Below, in pieces: positions 48,151 through 58,387 of a stretch of DNA of 64,000 nt. This DNA comes from VFZN01 sp050249615 (GTDB lineage Bacteria; Acidobacteriota; Vicinamibacteria; Vicinamibacterales; UBA2999), in contig JBFWQE010000007.1 of assembly GCA_050249615.1 (NCBI GenBank), positions 20,667 to 84,666 of the forward strand, read 5' to 3'. Position 1 is the stretch's first letter; every line of letters begins with the position of its first letter. Below the pieces are notes generated by a model. It saw nothing but the letters and a program-made list of their open reading frames with translations. It made no database searches and was not told the origin of the DNA. A program made the position numbers and the translations under genes.

Positions 48151-48912
48151 CTAACCCGCCACGCACGGGTTGCTCAACGCGCCGACGCCGGCCACCTTCA
48201 CCATCACCCGGTCGCCCGGCGTCAGCGGGCCGACGCCCGAGGGCGTGCCCGTGGTGATGATGTCGCCCGGCTGCAGCGTCATGAAGCGCGTGACGTGCTC
48301 GACGAGGAAGGGCACGGGGAAGATCAACTGGTCGGTGTTCGAGTTGTGGCGACGCTCGCCGTTCACCCAGCCCTCGACGGCCAGGTTCGACGGGTCCAGG
48401 CCCACCGCGATGCACGGCCCGATGGGTGCGAACGTGTCGAAGCCCTTGGCCCGCGAGTACTGCACGTCCTTCGCCTGCAGCTCGCGCGCGGTGACGTCGT
48501 TCAGGCAGGTGACGCCCAGCACGTGCTGCATGGCGTCGGCGGCGCTCACGCGCGAGGCGGTCTTGCCGATGACCACCGCCATCTCCGCCTCGTGCTCGAT
48601 GCGACCCGCCCACGCCGGCAGGCGGATGGGCTCGTCCGGCCCGATGACCGACGAGGACGGCTTCAGGAACACGAGCGGCTCGGCGGGCAGCTTCTTGTTC
48701 ATCTCCGCCGCGTGGTCCTTGTAGTTGAGGCCGATGGCCACGACGATGGACGGCCGGACCGGTGCCATCCACGTGAGCTTCTCCTCCCGCGCGATCTCCA
48801 TGCCCGGCCAGTAGTCGCCGAAGATGTCGCCGCCCAGCCAGTAGTAGGTCTCGTCGCGTTCGAGGACGTAGCGTCCTCCCATGCCCTGTCGTGCGCGGTA
48901 GATACGGTCCAT
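48151..48912 (-). CDS. Fumarylacetoacetate-hydrolase-family enzyme
   Basis: 253 residues. The metal triad is visible: Glu-x-Glu in RIEHEAEMAVVIGK and Asp in CLNDVTAREL. The catalytic fold motifs VAIGLNYKDHAAE, SRAKGFDTFAPIGP and TTGTPSGVGPL follow the family order. Members hydrolyse or decarboxylate beta-diketo acids such as acylpyruvates and 2-oxohept-3-ene-dioate. The ATG comes directly after a repeat unit (GAGAACCT then ATG), with the assembly gap just upstream and no ribosome-binding site in view. Confidence 0.92.
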   Translation of the reverse strand: MDRIYRARQGMGGRYVLERDETYYWLGGDIFGDYWPGMEIAREEKLTWMAPVRPSIVVAIGLNYKDHAAEMNKKLPAEPLVFLKPSSSVIGPDEPIRLPAWAGRIEHEAEMAVVIGKTASRVSAADAMQHVLGVTCLNDVTARELQAKDVQYSRAKGFDTFAPIGPCIAVGLDPSNLAVEGWVNGERRHNSNTDQLIFPVPFLVEHVTRFMTLQPGDIITTGTPSGVGPLTPGDRVMVKVAGVGALSNPCVAG

Positions 48913-48913
48913 A

Positions 48914-49035
48914 GGTTCTCNNNNNNNNNNNNNNNNNNNNNNNNNNNNNNNNNNNNNNNNNNNNNNNNNNNNNNNNNNNNNNNNNNNNNNNNNNNNNNNN
49001 NNNNNNNNNNNNNNNNNNNNGGGTTCTCGGGTTCT
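48914..49035. repeat. 8-bp repeat GGTTCTCG (family F, copy 3) interrupted by an assembly gap
   Basis: GGTTCTC touches the left edge of the gap and GGGTTCTCGGGTTCT the right edge. The tract therefore continues through the missing bases. Confidence 0.85.
48921..49020. other. Assembly gap of 100 N
   Basis: Exactly 100 N, standing for unknown length, wholly inside repeat family F between the FAH-family start and the lipoprotein stop. Confidence 0.98.
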
Positions 49036-50343
49036 ACGGCGTCCGGCTGGTTTCTTCCACCCTGTTCGACTGACCGCTCACGTTCTGGGGCGAGGCCGTG
49101 TCCACGGCCACCACCGCATAGGTATATCGCACGCCGGGTGTTGCGGCCTCGTCCCGATAGGTCGTCTCGCGAATCGGCGTGGGCGTGATCGCCTGCAGGG
49201 CATCACCGGGCGCCACCCCCCGCAGCACGATGTAGCCGGCAAGATCGGCCTCGGCATTCGGCTCCCAGATCAGGTTGATCACGCCCACGCCGGCGATGGC
49301 GGCCAGTTGCCCGGGCGGCGCCGGCGGGAACGTGTCCACCGGTGTGACGCACGCGGGCATCGACGCGGGCCCCACGACCACGGCGCCCGCCACGGCGTCG
49401 GTCGGTCGCACGACGAAGCAGCGCTCCTCGCCGTACCGCACGGGGCCGGGGACGGCAAAGGTGGTCGTGCCCAGCGGCTGGGGCGTCAGCGGCGCGGGAA
49501 GCGTGATCGAGTACGGGTCCGGCGCAGGCAATGCGGCCCTCGGCACCTCGAACACGTGGTATCCGGTCGGCGGCGGCGGAGCCAGGAGCGGCCTTGAAGG
49601 CAGCAGGTCGGGGGCCGGCTCCGTCTGGGCGGGCCTGGCGTTGCCCGGTGCCGCCCAGGCCAGCGTCATCCCCGCCTCCGTGTAGTCGATCCTCAGGTCC
49701 ATTGGCGCGCTGCTCGCATCGTCCACCGGCACCGACACGACCTGTGACGGCGCGCTCCTTCGGCTGCGAGGCCCGACCGCCACCGCGAAATAGAAGCGGC
49801 GGAGCAACGCCGCGTCGCCCGGCCACACGAGCGGGCCAGGCAGGAGCTCGTCGACCGTCTCGTCGGCGGGCGGCTCCCGCTGCGCGGTCCTTGCCGGGAG
49901 CGCCGTAGCCACCCGCAGTTCAGGCGACAGTGTCTCACGCACGACCGCGACCGCCCCTTGCGCGAACCCCGGAGGCAGCGCGATGGCCGGTGGCGCGGGG
50001 CCGCCCTCGGGCACGGGAGGCGGTGGCGGGAGGACCGGCCGCACGGCGTACGTTCCGATCTTCACGGCGGCGTCGGTCAGATCCTCCCCGCTCGGCGGCT
50101 CTGTCGCCGTGACGGCATACAGGTCTATGGCTGACACGTCCGCGGGCGACTGCCCGCTGATGTTCGCCGACGGCACCGTGAACCACACGTACACGTCGTC
50201 GCCCACCCGCGCGGCCTGAGGATTGGCCGGCGGCGACGGCACGCGCGCCAGCGGCGCCAGCGGCGGCCCTTTCTTGCCGCAGGCGGCGAGCCCCGCGCAG
50301 ACGACGAGCGACAGGAGGACCGCGCGTCCCCGGCGTGGCGTCG

Positions 50344-50347
<4 letters not shown>
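49034..50347 (-). CDS. Lipoprotein with fibronectin-type-III-like domains
   Basis: 437 residues. The lipoprotein signal ends LAACGKKGPPLAP (Cys23). The rest is Pro/Val-rich beta-sandwich sequence with at least two Fn3-like repeats, clearest at the C-terminus: VGVINLIWEPNAEADLAGYIVLRG followed by YTYAVVAVD. An outer-membrane-anchored binding or scaffolding role is plausible but not shown. The start overlaps the hslU stop by 4 nt (ATGA), an unusual partner for a protease gene. Confidence 0.8.
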
Positions 50348-51713
<1,366 letters not shown>

Positions 51714-51717
<4 letters not shown>

Positions 51718-52259
51718 AGTTCTTCGAGCGTCAAATTGCCGTTGGTGTAGATGCAGATCTCGGCGGCCACGCGCATGGCGGCCTCCGCGATCGTGCGGGC
51801 ATCGAGCGTGGTGTGACGCGCCAGGGCCTTCGCAGCCGACTGCGCGTACGCCCCCCCCGATCCGATGCCCACGATGCCCTCGTCCGGCTCGATGAGATCG
51901 CCGGTCCCCGACAGCAGGAACATCGAGCGGTGATCGAGCACCAGGAGCATGGCCTCGAGCCGGCGCAGCGCCCGATCCGTCCGCCAGTCCTTCGCCAGTT
52001 CCACGGCGGACCGCTCCAGGTTGCCGCGATACTGCTCGAGCTTCGATTCGAACCGCGAGAACAGCGCGAACGAGTCGGCTGCAGAACCCGCAAAGCCGGC
52101 CAGCACCTTGTCGTTGTAGAGGCGCCGGATCTTTCGAGCGCCCTGCTTGACGACGGTGTCGCCGAGGGTCACCTGCCCGTCGCCGGCCAGCACCGCGCGG
52201 TCGTCGCGGCGCACGGCCAGGATGGTGGTGGCGTGAAAGGTCGGGAACGTCGAGGTCAT
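51714..52259 (-). CDS. hslV: HslV, peptidase subunit of the HslUV protease
   Basis: 181 residues. FHATTILAVRRD gives the catalytic N-terminal Thr after removal of a propeptide of about ten residues, as in many non-enterobacterial HslV proteins. GDGQVTLGDTVVKQGARKIRRLY and the FAGSAADSFALF loop are family landmarks. It forms the dodecameric peptidase. It is the first gene of an hslV-hslU-lipoprotein unit. Confidence 0.97.
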
Positions 52260-52414
52260 GCCCGTCTCGTTAGTCTCTCACGAGGACAGGCCGTGGGGGC
52301 AACAGGGGACACCGGGGCGCGAAGGCTGAGTTTATCGCGAGATTCCCGGTGAGCGGCGTGGCAGCACCCTTGCACGCCGTGGTCATGCCTGCCCTTGTCC
52401 CCCGAGGATTCGTC

Positions 52415-53218
52415 ATGACGCCATACCTCGCCGCGATTCTGCTGCTCGCGGCCATCGGGATGGGCGCGGCTGCGCCCGCGCACGCGCAGGAGCCCGAGCC
52501 CGCCACGCCGGTCGTCAGGGTGACGCCGGACCGTGGAACACCGGTGGAAGCCGGCAAAGCACCGCGACGAGCCGGCAGACCTCCACGCGCCGTCGAAACC
52601 GAGCCGGCGCCGCCGCCCGTCGCGTCCACGCCGGGAGTGGTCGCCGGTCGCGAGGACGGCAAGGCGGACGTCTCGGAACTGCGCCGGGGCAGTGCCCGCG
52701 ACGGGGGTGGAAGGCCGCCGGGCCCCGCCAGCGGCAGGCGGCCGGGCGGCGGTTTGGACAGAGGTCGCGGAGCCGGCGCTCCGGTCTACGTCTGGCGTGG
52801 CGCGCGGTCCGGCACCGGGTGGTGGGGGGCGCCACCGGCCCGCTTCGCCCACCCGTGGTACTACGACCCCTTCTGGGCCAGCGGCGCCTTCGGGTGGAGC
52901 CCGATGTACTACGTCCCATGGTCGCTGATGTGGGGCACCGCTGGTCTCGGACCGTTCCCGAGCTTCTGGGGGACGACCACGTTCGACACCGGCGGCCTGC
53001 GATTGAAAGTGCGCCCCCGCGACGCCCAGGTCTTCGTCAACGGCTACTACGCGGGCATCGTGGACGATTTCGACGGCCTGTTCCAGTCACTCCGGCTCGC
53101 GCCGGGCGGCTACAAGCTCGAGATCCGGATGCCGGGCTACGAGCCGTTCACCCTGGACGTGCACATCCAGCCCGACCGGACGATGACGGTGAAGGAGACG
53201 CTACGCGCGCTTCCGTGA
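52415..53218 (+). CDS. Exported PEGA-domain protein with an aromatic-rich centre
   Basis: 267 residues from the ATG at 52415. A signal peptide (YLAAILLLAAIGMGAAAPAHAQ) is followed by about 100 residues of Pro/Arg/Gly-rich low complexity, a Trp/Tyr-rich stretch (WYYDPFWASG, MYYVPWSLMW, near 150-180) and a C-terminal PEGA domain (about 195-267: LRLKVRPRDAQVFVNGYYAG to GGYKLEIRMPGYEPF). PEGA domains occur in surface proteins of bacteria and archaea. It overlaps the convergent APC permease gene by 18 bp. Confidence 0.82.
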   Translation: MTPYLAAILLLAAIGMGAAAPAHAQEPEPATPVVRVTPDRGTPVEAGKAPRRAGRPPRAVETEPAPPPVASTPGVVAGREDGKADVSELRRGSARDGGGRPPGPASGRRPGGGLDRGRGAGAPVYVWRGARSGTGWWGAPPARFAHPWYYDPFWASGAFGWSPMYYVPWSLMWGTAGLGPFPSFWGTTTFDTGGLRLKVRPRDAQVFVNGYYAGIVDDFDGLFQSLRLAPGGYKLEIRMPGYEPFTLDVHIQPDRTMTVKETLRALP

Positions 53219-54595
53219 GAACCACAAGAAGAGCGGCAGGCCGAGCGCGATGACGAAGAGGCCGGCGGCCGACGGGCCGAGCGGCTGTCCGCTCGCGAGC
53301 GGCCGGGCCAGGTCCGTCCAGAGCGCATTCAGCACGATGAGCAGGCTGGTGACGGCGAAGATCCCGGGCGCGAGTGGATAGCCCAGGGCCTTGAACGGGC
53401 GCGGGGCGTTGGGCTCGCTCGCGCGCAGCACGAACACGGCGGCGACGGCCAGGCCGGCGAACAGCACGACCGCGAAGCCGGTGTAGGTGGTGAGGGCCGT
53501 CGCGCTGCCCGAGAGGACCAGCAACGTCGCCCATATCGCCTGCGCCACGATCGACGTGGCCGGCGTCTTGTAGGTGGGATGCACGGTCGCGGCGGGCGCG
53601 AAGAAGAGCCCGTCGCGCGCCATCGCGTAGTACACCCGCGGCCCGGCAAACGTCATCGCGCTGATGCTGGCCAGCAGGCTGATGATCGACACGACGCCCA
53701 TGATGTCGCCCGCGGCGGCGCCGAGGAGCCGCTCGGCGATCACGTCGAGCACGCTGCCCTGCACGCCCGCCAGCTCGCCCACCGGGAAGACGTACAGGTA
53801 CAGGAGATTCAGGAAGAAGTAGATGCCGATGACGGCCAGCGTCCCGATGGCCAGCGCTTTCGGGACGTTGCGGCCGGGATCGCGAATCTCCTCGGCCACG
53901 TACCCGGCAGCGTTCCAGCCCGAGTAGGTGAACATCACCGGGATGAGGGCGAAGAGCCACGTCGTGGGGAGCGTTTGCCCGCCGCTCTGCCCGAGGTTGG
54001 CCGGTGTGCCGGTCCCCAGCGCGAAGCCCAGGACGATGAAGAGCAGCAGGGCGGCCACCTTCAATGCAGCGAGCACGTTGCTCACGACGCGCCCGGGGCC
54101 AACGCCCCTCAGGTGCACGAGCGACATCAGCCAGATGGCCGCGACGGCCGTGATCGCCTGCGGCGACACGGTGAGGGGCACGAGCGGCAGCGGCACGACG
54201 AAGTAGGCCGCATCGTTCGACGCCCAGGGGACGAAGCGTCCGAGGTAGAACGCGAGGACCACGGCGCTGGCGGCGATCGCGCCGGCGAACCCGGCCACGA
54301 ACGACGTCCAGCCCGTCAGGAATGCGGCCAGCCGGCCGAAGGCGGCCTGCAGGTAGACGTACTCGCCCCCCGCCCGCGGGCGGAGAGCGGCAAGCTCCGC
54401 GTACGCCATGGCGCCGGCGAAGGCCAGCGCGCCGCCGGCGATCCAGGTGGCCAGGAACCACCAGGGATCGGGCACCATCGCCGCCACCTGGGGCGGCGTG
54501 AAGAGGATGCCCCCGCCGATGACGTTGGAGACGATGATGGCCGCGGCGTCGTAGGGACCGAGGCGGCGCTCGAGCGTGGTCGGAGCGGAGGCCAT
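53201..54595 (-). CDS. APC-superfamily amino-acid permease
   Basis: 464 residues with about twelve membrane helices. IIVSNVIGGGILFTPPQVAA (about 20-40) contains the helix-1 GG-G substrate motif, and AYAELAALRPRAGGEYVYLQAAFG is the conserved helix 2-3 loop of the LAT/APC type. The ending LWFSRKRA is cytoplasmic. It imports or exchanges amino acids; specificity is unknown. The start is supported by TATACT 7 nt upstream of the ATG. Confidence 0.92.
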   Translation of the reverse strand: MASAPTTLERRLGPYDAAAIIVSNVIGGGILFTPPQVAAMVPDPWWFLATWIAGGALAFAGAMAYAELAALRPRAGGEYVYLQAAFGRLAAFLTGWTSFVAGFAGAIAASAVVLAFYLGRFVPWASNDAAYFVVPLPLVPLTVSPQAITAVAAIWLMSLVHLRGVGPGRVVSNVLAALKVAALLLFIVLGFALGTGTPANLGQSGGQTLPTTWLFALIPVMFTYSGWNAAGYVAEEIRDPGRNVPKALAIGTLAVIGIYFFLNLLYLYVFPVGELAGVQGSVLDVIAERLLGAAAGDIMGVVSIISLLASISAMTFAGPRVYYAMARDGLFFAPAATVHPTYKTPATSIVAQAIWATLLVLSGSATALTTYTGFAVVLFAGLAVAAVFVLRASEPNAPRPFKALGYPLAPGIFAVTSLLIVLNALWTDLARPLASGQPLGPSAAGLFVIALGLPLFLWFSRKRA

Positions 54596-54602
54596 GCGCG
54601 CG

Positions 54603-54608
54603 AGTATA
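54603..54608 (-). promoter_or_regulatory. -10 box TATACT, 7 nt before the APC permease ATG
   Basis: Minus strand: TATACT, CGCGCGC, ATG. This implies a leaderless message. No convincing -35 hexamer is seen. Confidence 0.5.
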
Positions 54609-54655
54609 CGCGGCAGGGCGCGCTTTTCTTTACCGCGTCGTGGAGATGGGTGCCA

Positions 54656-55159
54656 TCACCGCGTGAGCAGCTGGCGCTGAATCGGATACTCGGCGAGCTT
54701 GGCCCAGACCTGCGAGCCCTGTTTGAGGTACAGCTCCACCTTCGCGTCGACGAACTGGCTGTTCTGCAGCATCTGCAGGCGCGGCTGGTCACCCGTGTAG
54801 CCGAGCGCCGACTGCAGCACCATCTCGCCCGTCACGGCGCCCGGCGCGAGCTCGTCGCGCTGGACGGCCCAGCCGAAGTGCTCGCCCCACATCTCGGCTT
54901 CACCCACGCGGCGGAAGATCGCGTTGATCTGCACCGACCGCACGGGGTCGGCGCCCTTGTTTCGCAGCTTGAGGGACACGCTCGGCACGAGCTTGTTCTT
55001 GCCGCCCTCGACGATGCCGGCGTCGAACCAGCCAGTGACGACGTCGACCGGCTCGAGCACAGCCACGGGATCGATCGATTTTCGGCAGGCGGCGGTTGCA
55101 CCGATGACGGTGGCCAGGGCCAGGACGATCGCGATGCGGGCAGGGCGCATGGCAGTCAT
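54656..55159 (-). CDS. Conserved-looking lipoprotein of unknown function
   Basis: About 167 residues from the ATG at 55159; ATG at 55150 and GTG at 55180 are also possible. A lipoprotein signal ends VIGATAAC. The body is a beta-rich domain (LVPSVSLKLRNKGADPVRSVQINAIFR) of the kind found in single-domain periplasmic proteins. It follows the gene at 55215 by about 55 bp and may be the last gene of the sigma/anti-sigma unit, but it also has its own TACACT box. Confidence 0.7.
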   Translation of the reverse strand: MTAMRPARIAIVLALATVIGATAACRKSIDPVAVLEPVDVVTGWFDAGIVEGGKNKLVPSVSLKLRNKGADPVRSVQINAIFRRVGEAEMWGEHFGWAVQRDELAPGAVTGEMVLQSALGYTGDQPRLQMLQNSQFVDAKVELYLKQGSQVWAKLAEYPIQRQLLTR

Positions 55160-55168
55160 AGCGTTGGT

Positions 55169-55174
55169 AGTGTA
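55169..55174 (-). promoter_or_regulatory. -10-like TACACT, 9 nt before the lipoprotein ATG
   Basis: Minus strand: TACACT, nine bases, ATG at 55157-55159. It is a weaker example of the short-leader pattern. Confidence 0.35.
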
Positions 55175-55214
55175 TGACACCGGCCTCCGCGAATGGTTCC
55201 CCCGGGCCCGGGCT

Positions 55215-56099
55215 TCAGAACTCGCCGACCCTCACGCGCTTGCGCGCCTCGGCCTTGTCGATCTGGCGGGAGCGGTACTCCCGCAGATCCGATCCCTTGA
55301 TCCGGAGGAGGACCGTGACGACCTCCTCGTAGGGGTCCTGCGGCGCCAGCGTGTCCCGGCGCTCGTTGTCACGGGCCGCCACGGTCAGCCATTCGTCGTC
55401 GCCAAGGTTCATCGGGGCGCTGAAGTCGATCATCGCGTCGATGAGTGCACGCTGCACGGCCTCTGTGTAGACGCGGTTGGTGTCCATCAGCCAGGGCACG
55501 TCGGCGGGCACGGGGGCCTGCGGGCCCGCCGCCGGTGCGATGGCCTGGGGCGTGGCCGGCGCGCCGGGCTCGGCCCCACCGGAGGTCAGCACGCCCGGAC
55601 CGTTCGTCGGCCCCGGCGATGCGCGTCCCACCACGCCAAACGGGGAGGCCTGCGCCTCGAGCCGGGCGATCGCCGACTCGAGCGAGCGCCGCTCCGCCGG
55701 ATCGGTCTCGGACTGCACGTGGCGCCTGAGATCCGCAATGGCCTTCTGGGTGCTGGTGGTGTCCTGCTGCAGCATCATGCGGAGGCTCCACATCATGCTC
55801 TGGCGCAGCATCGGCACGGCCACGTCGAAGAAGATGCCGTAGCCCTCGAGGTAGACGCCGCGAGCCTGCGCGTCGCCGGCCAGCAGGAACATCTCGGGGG
55901 CCACGGTTCGCAACTCGCGGTTGAGGCGCGAGGCGCCGAACTCGACGGCGCGCGCCAGCGCCCCCTCCATCACGTAGATCTGATGGCGCAGCTCGGACCG
56001 ATCCGCCGGCCGGGGGGCCGGCGTCGCCTCCTGGGCCCATGCCGGCGTGGCCGCCACGAGTCCCAGCACCACCAGTCGTCCTACCACGTTCTTCGACAT
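55215..56099 (-). CDS. Periplasmic protein of unknown function in the sigma-factor operon
   Basis: 294 residues with a signal peptide ending ATPAWAQ. Residues 30-150 are helical (ELRHQIYVMEGALARAVEFGA to DLRRHVQSETDPAERRSLESAIARLEAQ). A Gly/Pro-rich linker leads to a C-terminal domain with DEWLTVAARDNERRDT and VVTVLLRIKGSDL. No family is recognised. A GGGAG site precedes the ATG. It lies 46 bp after the anti-sigma gene and is probably a member of the regulon's own operon. Confidence 0.75.
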   Translation of the reverse strand: MSKNVVGRLVVLGLVAATPAWAQEATPAPRPADRSELRHQIYVMEGALARAVEFGASRLNRELRTVAPEMFLLAGDAQARGVYLEGYGIFFDVAVPMLRQSMMWSLRMMLQQDTTSTQKAIADLRRHVQSETDPAERRSLESAIARLEAQASPFGVVGRASPGPTNGPGVLTSGGAEPGAPATPQAIAPAAGPQAPVPADVPWLMDTNRVYTEAVQRALIDAMIDFSAPMNLGDDEWLTVAARDNERRDTLAPQDPYEEVVTVLLRIKGSDLREYRSRQIDKAEARKRVRVGEF

Positions 56100-56145
56100 C
56101 GCTCAGACTCCCTGCCTCTCAAACCCCTCGGCCAGCACCCGAGTG

Positions 56146-56961
56146 TCACTGCGGCGGCGGCTGGGCTGACACGCGCATGATGTAGTCCAGCATCTGGCGC
56201 TGCCGCGCGATCTCCGCGCCCGCGCGCCCTTCGAACTGCCCGAATCCCTGGTTGATCCGCACGAGGTCGGACCGCCGCTGCACCTCGAGGTCGCGCCCGA
56301 ACTGCGTGAGCCGCAGCGCCAGCTCCTGTCGCTGCCGACGCTCGCTCTGCTCGATCAGCTCCGCGATGCGCTCCGGGGTCAGGCCGTTCCCCCGCGCGGC
56401 CGGGGTGCCGGCCGCGACGGCGCCCGACCGTGCCGCCTGGATCTCCTCGCGCAACGACGCCTCGAGCGCTGCCAGCGCGGGGCGCCAGTCCGCGGATGCG
56501 GCTGGCGCCGCCGCGGTCGAGGCCGGCGTGGCGGCAACAGCGGCCGTGGTCGGGGGAGGCGTTGCCGGGGCCATCCAACCGGTCGTGATCACGAACCCCT
56601 CCGCACCGTAACGGACCTGCAGGTTGGCAATCGACAGGCCCGCCGCCAGCACGAGCACCGCGGCCGCGGCCCGCGCCCATGCGGGGGCCGAGGATGGCGC
56701 CCACCAGCGGGCAGGCCGGCGCACCTGTGGCGGACGGTCTGCGGTCCTCGCCGTGGGAACAATCGTGAAGCCGAGGTCGGCGGCCGGGGGCGCCCAGGCG
56801 GCCAGCTCCTCCCGCACGTGCGTGAGCCCCGCCACTTCGTCCGCGCACGCCGCACAGATCCTCAGGTGCTCGGCGACCCGGCGACGCGCGTCCTCGCCCA
56901 GTTCGTCGTACAGGAAGGCGACGAGCTGGTCCTTGTCGTCGCAGGTGAACGTCTCGCTCAT
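56146..56961 (-). CDS. Zinc-finger anti-sigma factor
   Basis: 271 residues. The N-terminal zf-HC2 motif is HLRICAACADEV (H-x3-C-x2-C). A single membrane helix lies at about 94-112 (AAAAVLVLAAGLSIANLQV), and the periplasmic part ends in a long helical region (LRLTQFGRDLEVQRRSDLVRINQGFG). It should hold the ECF sigma factor at the membrane until an envelope signal releases it. The ATG overlaps the sigma stop (ATGA). Codons upstream in the same frame are shadow of the sigma gene. Confidence 0.88.
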   Translation of the reverse strand: MSETFTCDDKDQLVAFLYDELGEDARRRVAEHLRICAACADEVAGLTHVREELAAWAPPAADLGFTIVPTARTADRPPQVRRPARWWAPSSAPAWARAAAAVLVLAAGLSIANLQVRYGAEGFVITTGWMAPATPPPTTAAVAATPASTAAAPAASADWRPALAALEASLREEIQAARSGAVAAGTPAARGNGLTPERIAELIEQSERRQRQELALRLTQFGRDLEVQRRSDLVRINQGFGQFEGRAGAEIARQRQMLDYIMRVSAQPPPQ

Positions 56962-57551
56962 GATGCTCTCTCGGCCGCGCGCGCCCTCGTCATTCCCTGC
57001 GACTCGAGGTCGCGACGAAGCACGCTGAGGCCCTGATACAACCGTGTCTTGACCGTGCTCAACGGGCATCCCTGGAGGTCCGCGATCTCCTGGAAGGTCA
57101 GCCCGTGGTACTCCTTCAGGATGACGGCGGTCCGCTGCTCTTCCGGCAGCTTCTGCATCGCCACGGCCACCGACGCGCTCAACTGGTTGCGGGCGACCAG
57201 GTCCTCGATGGACTCCACCGGCCCCTGCTCCGCCGCCAGCTCGATGACGTCCACTCCCTCCGGCGCGGCCACGACGGGCGTGCGTTTCTGACGACGAATC
57301 CAGTCGCGGCAGAGATTGAGGGCGATGCGGTAGAGCCAGGACGAGAACTTCGCCTGGCCCTTGAACCCCGGGAGCGCCCGGAAGGCCCGCAGGAAGGTTT
57401 CCTGGACGACATCCCGGGCGTCTTCGTCCCGGCCGATGACCCGGTACGCCAGGGCATAGATCGGCCGTTCCCATCGAAGGATGAGCTGATTGAAGCTGTC
57501 CGCATCGCCCGCGACCGATTTGGCCACGAGCTCTTCGTCCGTCCACGCCAT
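56958..57551 (-). CDS. ECF RNA polymerase sigma factor (RpoE-like)
   Basis: 197 residues from the ATG at 57551 (a GTG at 57563 is the alternative). Region 2 contains RVIGRDEDARDVVQETFLRAFRAL and FSSWLYRIALNLCRDWIRR; region 4 contains LPEEQRTAVILKEYHGLTFQEIADLQGCPLSTVKTRLYQGL. It directs transcription of envelope-stress-type genes and is controlled by the overlapping anti-sigma gene. It is divergent from the HTH-REC regulator. Confidence 0.95.
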   Translation of the reverse strand: MAWTDEELVAKSVAGDADSFNQLILRWERPIYALAYRVIGRDEDARDVVQETFLRAFRALPGFKGQAKFSSWLYRIALNLCRDWIRRQKRTPVVAAPEGVDVIELAAEQGPVESIEDLVARNQLSASVAVAMQKLPEEQRTAVILKEYHGLTFQEIADLQGCPLSTVKTRLYQGLSVLRRDLESQGMTRARAAERAS

Positions 57552-57597
57552 GTGCGGGAGCACCCGGGTTTCTCTCGCCTATTGTCTAAGACGGCGG

Positions 57598-57611
57598 CTA
57601 TCTGTGGATAG
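57598..57611. promoter_or_regulatory. Inverted repeat CTATC-TGTG-GATAG in a divergent promoter region
   Basis: A perfect 5-bp-arm palindrome lies between the ECF sigma gene and the HTH-REC gene. It might be a regulator site for either. No protein can be assigned. Confidence 0.35.
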
Positions 57612-57635
57612 TCGGCTCGCCCACGGGGATCCGAA

Positions 57636-57664
57636 TTCACTTCGGGAGAAAAAACAGGTAAACT
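57636..57664 (+). promoter_or_regulatory. Promoter candidate of the HTH-REC gene
   Basis: TTCACT (57636-57641), a 17-bp spacer, then TAAACT (57659-57664), leaving a leader of about 15-20 nt before the GTG. No Shine-Dalgarno sequence is evident. Confidence 0.5.
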
Positions 57665-57685
57665 AGCGGACACTAGAGACACTTA

Positions 57686-58285
57686 GTGGCCACCAACTTC
57701 CCCAGCGACGAGATCTTTCTCACGACGGAAGAAGTCCTGGAGTACCTCCAGGTGAACCTGCGGACGGTCTACCGGCTGATCAAGGCCGGCAAGATTCCCG
57801 CGGTGAGGGTGGGTCGCCAATGGCGGTTCCGCAAGCGGGATATCGACGCCTGGCTGGACTCCCAGCGCCCCCGCAGCGACCGGCCCCTCGCGATGCCGAG
57901 CGAAAAGCCGCTGCCGCGGACGGGCCGCCCGCGCATCCTGGTCGTGGATGACGAGGCCAGCATCCGGGAACTCCTCTCGAAGACGCTGGCCCTGGCCGAG
58001 TACGACGTGGACACCGCCCCTGACGGGCGGGCCGGCGTCGAGCGGCTGCGCCTCGGCCACTACGACCTGCTTATCGCCGACCTGAAGATGCCTGGGATGG
58101 ACGGCCTTCAGTTGATCCGCGAAGCCAAGCGCCTGAAGGCCGACCTGCCCGTGATCATCATCACCGGCTTCTCCACCGAATCGAGCGCCATCGAGGCGGT
58201 GAACCTCGGCGTCGCCGGCTACCTCACCAAGCCGTTCCGCGTCCCGCAGGTGCTGGCCGCAGCCGCAAAGGCCCTGGGCGAGTAA
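57686..58285 (+). CDS. Excisionase-type helix-turn-helix fused to a response-regulator receiver
   Basis: 199 residues from a GTG. Residues 8-58 form a MerR/excisionase-like winged HTH (FLTTEEVLEYLQVNLRTVYRLIKAGKIPAVRVGRQWRFRKRDIDAWL). After a linker, residues about 82-199 form a receiver domain with the acidic pocket VVDDE, the phospho-Asp in LLIADLKMPGMDG, Thr in IIITGF and Lys in YLTKPF. DNA-binding domain first and receiver last is the reverse of the common order. It should be a DNA-binding response regulator; its kinase is not adjacent. Confidence 0.9.
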   Translation: MATNFPSDEIFLTTEEVLEYLQVNLRTVYRLIKAGKIPAVRVGRQWRFRKRDIDAWLDSQRPRSDRPLAMPSEKPLPRTGRPRILVVDDEASIRELLSKTLALAEYDVDTAPDGRAGVERLRLGHYDLLIADLKMPGMDGLQLIREAKRLKADLPVIIITGFSTESSAIEAVNLGVAGYLTKPFRVPQVLAAAAKALGE

Positions 58286-58387
58286 GATCGAACCAGCGGT
58301 GGCCCCCGGCCCGTGGCGAAGACACCGGCGTGCAGGCCGACACGCGCACATGCGCGAAGCTCGGACGTTGCCTCGCGACAACCCGGT

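Noticed and set aside
48137..48772. N-terminal extension of the carboxyltransferase to 48772
   Set aside because: It runs through the FAH-family gene; the family start MNPIDRLHELE is at 48136.
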